Source: Betaproteobacteria bacterium UBA2293
GTDB taxonomy: Bacteria; Pseudomonadota; Gammaproteobacteria; Burkholderiales; Rhodocyclaceae
NCBI GenBank assembly: GCA_002345845.1
Contig: DDWF01000002.1
Span: 33,449 to 49,911 of the forward strand
Length of the DNA: 16,463 nt
Reading direction: 5' to 3'
The notes beneath the pieces were generated by a model. That model was not told the DNA's origin and ran no database searches. It saw only the letters and a program-made list of their open reading frames with translations. The position numbers and the translations under genes are program-made. Positions 13,679 through 16,463 of the stretch are shown here, one piece after another; position 1 is the first letter of the stretch; each line of letters opens with the position of its first letter.

Positions 13679-14452
13679 ATGACTTCTGCCTCGCCGCTTC
13701 CCGCCGACCCTCTCGCTGCCCTGGCCGGAGCTGACACCCAGCGGTTGGCCGCGCGCATGGCCCAGGATGTCTTCGCTGGCGTCTTCCGCCAGGCGCTGGC
13801 GGCAGACGGGGCGCCCGATGTCGGGATGCTCGGCGAAGTGGCTGCCCATTGTTATGACTGGTGCCAGAGCGCCGCGGATGACGAGGCGCGCGCCCTGCGC
13901 CTGGCGCTCTTGATCAGCGGTCTCGATCAGTGGGGCCTGGCGTATACGCAGACCTTCGGGCTGACCGCCATTCATCCGCTGACCGCTCTGATCGGCGGTT
14001 TGCGCACCCGCCTGGATGCGCGGGCGGACAATCGTTTCCAGAAATACTTCGAACAGATCGACAGCGTCGAATCTGCCGCCATCGATTTCAAGGTTGAGTT
14101 GCGGCGCAGCATCCACCTCGCGCTGTGGCATGCCATGGCCGCTGGCGAGTCGGCGGAGCAGGTGGCTGCCGTCGTCCAGTCGCTGGGCAGCCTGATGCTG
14201 GCCCTCGACAAGCGCATGCCGGAACTCGGCTGGCGCCTGGTCGCCGATGCCCTGGCCAGTTTTCAGATTTCGCTGCTGGCCGATGCGGCCGGGGCGGGCG
14301 TGCAGGCACAGGAAGGCACGCAACAACTGTTCGCGGCGCTGCGCCATGCCCTGCCGGAAGAACGCTACCAGACCGTCCTCGCCCATTCCGGCCAGGCCGT
14401 TATCGCCTGGCAGCAGGCGCGGCGGCAGCGGGTGGGAGAAAGTCAGCAATGA
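13679..14452 (+). CDS. Conserved-looking hypothetical protein (257 aa) upstream of ubiA
   Basis: I do not recognise a family. The 257-residue product has no signal peptide or membrane segment and looks almost entirely alpha-helical. It is rich in Ala, Leu and Gln, with a Trp-containing segment [20 protein letters not shown] near residues 57-76 and [20 protein letters not shown] near 89-108. It is probably cytoplasmic. The ATG at 13679 is preferred; a GTG three codons upstream is possible. Its stop overlaps the ubiA start (ATGA), so it belongs to the ubiquinone operon and probably leads it, 43 bases after the lipid operon. A TAAAAT at 13648-13653 might be a -10 box but has no good -35 partner. 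Function unknown. Confidence 0.75.
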   Translation: MTSASPLPADPLAALAGADTQRLAARMAQDVFAGVFRQALAADGAPDVGMLGEVAAHCYDWCQSAADDEARALRLALLISGLDQWGLAYTQTFGLTAIHPLTALIGGLRTRLDARADNRFQKYFEQIDSVESAAIDFKVELRRSIHLALWHAMAAGESAEQVAAVVQSLGSLMLALDKRMPELGWRLVADALASFQISLLADAAGAGVQAQEGTQQLFAALRHALPEERYQTVLAHSGQAVIAWQQARRQRVGESQQ

Positions 14453-15336
14453 CCTGGGCCGCCATCCGCGACCGCCTCGACCTTTACGAGAAGCTGATGC
14501 GGCTGGACAAGCCGATCGGCATCCTGCTGTTGCTCTGGCCGACGCTGTGGGCGCTCTGGTTGTCGGCCGACGGCCGGCCAGAATGGGCGGTGGTGCTGGT
14601 TTTTGCCTTGGGTACCGTGCTCATGCGTTCGGCCGGCTGTGTCATCAACGATTACGCTGACCGCGATTTCGACAAGCATGTCGAACGTACCAAAGAGCGA
14701 CCGCTGACCGCCGGCCGGGTGACGACGAAAGAGGCGCTGGCGTTGTTTGGTTTCCTCTGCCTGCTCGCCTTTGCGCTGGTGCTGGTACTCGCCAAGCCAC
14801 TGGTCATCTGGCTGTCCATTCCGGCGGTTTTTCTGGCCGCCAGCTATCCCTTCACCAAACGTTTTTTCGCCATCCCGCAGGCCTATCTCGGCATCGCTTT
14901 CGGCTTCGGCATCCCGATGGCCTACGCGGCGCATTTCGGCAGCGTGCCGGTGGAGGCCTGGTGGCTGTTGCTCGCCAACGTCTTCTGGGCGGTGGCCTAC
15001 GATACTGAATACGCCATGGTCGACCGCGAAGATGATCTGAAAATCGGCATCAAGACCTCGGCCATTACCTTTGGCCGTTTCGACGTTGCCGCGGTGATGC
15101 TGTGCTACGCCACGACGCTGGCGCTGATCGCCTGGGTCGGCAGCCGCTATGGGCTGGGCTGGCCGTTCTACACCGGGCTGGCTGTTGCCGCCGTGATCAT
15201 GGGCGTGCATTACACGTGGATCCGTGGCCGTCAGCGCATGGCCTGTTTCAAGGCCTTTCTGCACAACAACTGGGTCGGTGCGGCGATCTTCGCCGGCATC
15301 GTCGTCGATTATCTGCTCTCTGGAAGGAGCCTGTGA
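14449..15336 (+). CDS. ubiA: 4-hydroxybenzoate polyprenyltransferase UbiA
   Basis: This inner-membrane enzyme attaches the polyprenyl tail to 4-hydroxybenzoate, an early committed step of ubiquinone synthesis. Of its 295 residues, the first Asp-rich motif is NDYADRDFD at 67-75 and the second is [13 protein letters not shown] at 184-196; both bind Mg-diphosphate. The N-terminal [19 protein letters not shown] is typical of the bacterial enzyme. About eight or nine membrane helices are apparent. GGGAGAA lies upstream of the ATG, which overlaps the preceding stop (ATGA). The next gene starts on the last base of its stop (TGATG). ubiD, the decarboxylase for the next step, lies one gene downstream, so the operon covers consecutive reactions. 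Confidence 0.97.
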   Translation: MTWAAIRDRLDLYEKLMRLDKPIGILLLLWPTLWALWLSADGRPEWAVVLVFALGTVLMRSAGCVINDYADRDFDKHVERTKERPLTAGRVTTKEALALFGFLCLLAFALVLVLAKPLVIWLSIPAVFLAASYPFTKRFFAIPQAYLGIAFGFGIPMAYAAHFGSVPVEAWWLLLANVFWAVAYDTEYAMVDREDDLKIGIKTSAITFGRFDVAAVMLCYATTLALIAWVGSRYGLGWPFYTGLAVAAVIMGVHYTWIRGRQRMACFKAFLHNNWVGAAIFAGIVVDYLLSGRSL

Positions 15337-15758
15337 TGAAAGCTCTGCTGTTCGCGCTGGCGCTGCTGCCGGCTATTGCCATCGCTGAGGACACGCGGCA
15401 ACTGGCGTCCTTGCCGGAGGCGGCGCAGGCAAGCCTGCGCCAGGAAATGCAGGGCAGCCTGGTGGCGCTCAACGAGATATTGGCCTTGATGGCTGCCGGC
15501 AAGGTGGCCGAGGCCGGCGCGTTGGCCGAGGCCGAACTCGGCGCCTCGGCCATGGGCAAGCATCGCGACAAGCCGTTCAATGCCCGCCCGGGGCCGCACA
15601 TGCCGCCGGCGATGCACGGGATTGGCATGGATGGCCACAAGGCGGCCAGCGAGTTCGCCCGGGTGGCGGCCACCGGCGACCGCGACAAGGCCCTGGCCCT
15701 GCTGCCCAACCTGACCGGCGCCTGTGTCGCCTGTCACCTTTCCTGGCGCGTCCGATGA
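15336..15758 (+). CDS. Small periplasmic cytochrome c, c'-like
   Basis: A 140-residue exported haem protein. Residues 1-17 form a signal peptide ([17 protein letters not shown]), with a mature start at EDTRQL. A single haem c motif CVACH lies at 130-134, seven residues from the C-terminus. A C-terminal CxxCH after a helical body is the layout of cytochrome c' and related four-helix cytochromes, though this one is at the short end. A Met- and His-rich loop (about residues 73-101) interrupts the helices and could hold metal. AAGGAGC precedes the ATG. It is joined to ubiA by TGATG and to ubiD by ATGA. Its link to ubiquinone synthesis is unknown; electron transfer, gas binding or redox sensing are all possible. 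Confidence 0.82.
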   Translation: MKALLFALALLPAIAIAEDTRQLASLPEAAQASLRQEMQGSLVALNEILALMAAGKVAEAGALAEAELGASAMGKHRDKPFNARPGPHMPPAMHGIGMDGHKAASEFARVAATGDRDKALALLPNLTGACVACHLSWRVR

Positions 15759-16463
15759 AATATCACGACTTGCGCGACTTCATGGCGCAACTGGAAAAGA
15801 CCGGCGAACTGAGGCGCGTCGCCGTCCCCGTCGACACCCGACTGGAAATGACCGAAATCTGCGACCGCGTGCTACGCGCCCAGGGGCCGGCGATCCTCTT
15901 CGAGCAGCCGGTCAGCGGCGGTCATCGGCACGAGATGCCGGTGCTCGCCAACCTGTTCGGTACGCCCAAGCGTGTGGCGCTGGGCATGGGCGAGGAGTCG
16001 GTACAGGCGCTGCGCGAAGTCGGCAAGCTGCTCGCCTACCTGAAGGAGCCGGAGCCACCCAAGGGCCTGAAGGATGCCTGGGACAAGCTGCCGATCTTGA
16101 AGCAGGTGCTCAACATGGCGCCGAAGAAGGTGAGCAACGCGCCCTGTCAGCAAGTGGTGTGGGAGGGCAAGGACGTCGATCTGTCGCGGCTGCCGATCCA
16201 GCACTGCTGGCCGGGTGACGTGGCGCCGCTGATCACCTGGGGCCTGGTGGTGACCAAGGGGCCGCACAAGAAACGGCAGAACCTTGGCATCTACCGCCAA
16301 CAGGTGCTCGGGCCGAACAAGGTGATCATGCGCTGGCTGGCGCATCGCGGCGGCGCCCTCGATTTTCGCGAGCACCAGATTGCCCATCCGGGACAGCCTT
16401 TTCCCGTGGCGGTGGTGCTCGGCTGCGATCCGGCGACTATCCTCGGCGCGGTGACGCCGGTGC
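15755..16463 (+). CDS. ubiD: UbiD 4-hydroxy-3-polyprenylbenzoate decarboxylase (partial)
   Basis: UbiD removes the carboxyl group from the UbiA product using prenylated FMN. The first 236 residues are present, about half of the usual length of nearly 490; the gene runs off the right edge. Recognisable blocks are [19 protein letters not shown] at the start, [16 protein letters not shown] at about 64-79, [18 protein letters not shown] at 176-183 (prFMN/metal site) and [12 protein letters not shown] further on. It stops at [14 protein letters not shown], just before the region expected to hold a catalytic Glu. The start overlaps the cytochrome stop by ATGA. It continues the ubiA operon. Identity is clear from close agreement with remembered E. 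coli UbiD. Confidence 0.96.
   Translation, partial: MKYHDLRDFMAQLEKTGELRRVAVPVDTRLEMTEICDRVLRAQGPAILFEQPVSGGHRHEMPVLANLFGTPKRVALGMGEESVQALREVGKLLAYLKEPEPPKGLKDAWDKLPILKQVLNMAPKKVSNAPCQQVVWEGKDVDLSRLPIQHCWPGDVAPLITWGLVVTKGPHKKRQNLGIYRQQVLGPNKVIMRWLAHRGGALDFREHQIAHPGQPFPVAVVLGCDPATILGAVTPV

Overview
The window is GC-rich, gene-dense bacterial chromosome with no RNA genes, mobile elements or CRISPR. Gene content and order suggest a betaproteobacterium, probably in or near the Rhodocyclaceae: a caa3-type oxidase operon with ctaG and a small assembly protein, a DUF2909 twin-membrane gene facing it, an SCO protein diverging from it, and ubiA close to ubiD. The taxonomic call is an inference, because no marker RNA is present.

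Layout. (1) 1-4879, mainly minus strand, is a terminal oxidase cluster. It reads ctaC/coxB (subunit II with a fused haem c domain), ctaD/coxA (subunit I), a 43-residue membrane protein, ctaG (CuB insertion) and ctaE/coxC (subunit III). All four junctions from coxB to the small gene and from ctaG to coxC are very tight, and three of them are ATGA overlaps. A SURF1 fragment runs off the left edge, and a small DUF2909 gene faces coxC and overlaps its tail. (2) 4961-5542 is a divergent SCO/SenC copper lipoprotein. (3) 5587-7923, minus strand, is penicillin-binding protein 1A. (4) 8074-13635, plus strand, is a four-gene overlapping operon: an ArsR-type regulator, Aas (acyltransferase plus acyl-ACP synthetase), a Tat-exported amidohydrolase, and an LplT flippase fused to a second PlsC acyltransferase. 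(5) 13679-16463, plus strand, is another overlapping operon: an unrecognised 257-residue protein, ubiA, a small c'-like cytochrome c, and ubiD running off the right edge.

Two observations stand out. First, the oxidase keeps every haem and copper ligand and the whole D-channel, but has lost the K-channel. In Rhodobacter sphaeroides numbering, subunit I S299, T359, K362 and S365 are Pro, Leu, Leu and Cys, and subunit II E101 is Gln. The Mg-site Asp412 is also His. Second, the phospholipid-remodelling operon is headed by a cysteine-free ArsR regulator. Its start codon lies inside a perfect 10-bp inverted repeat that also encloses the -10 box. The layout fits an autorepressed, leaderless transcript. 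An exported amidohydrolase sits between Aas and the flippase, which suggests an undescribed branch of lysophospholipid or lipid-headgroup metabolism.
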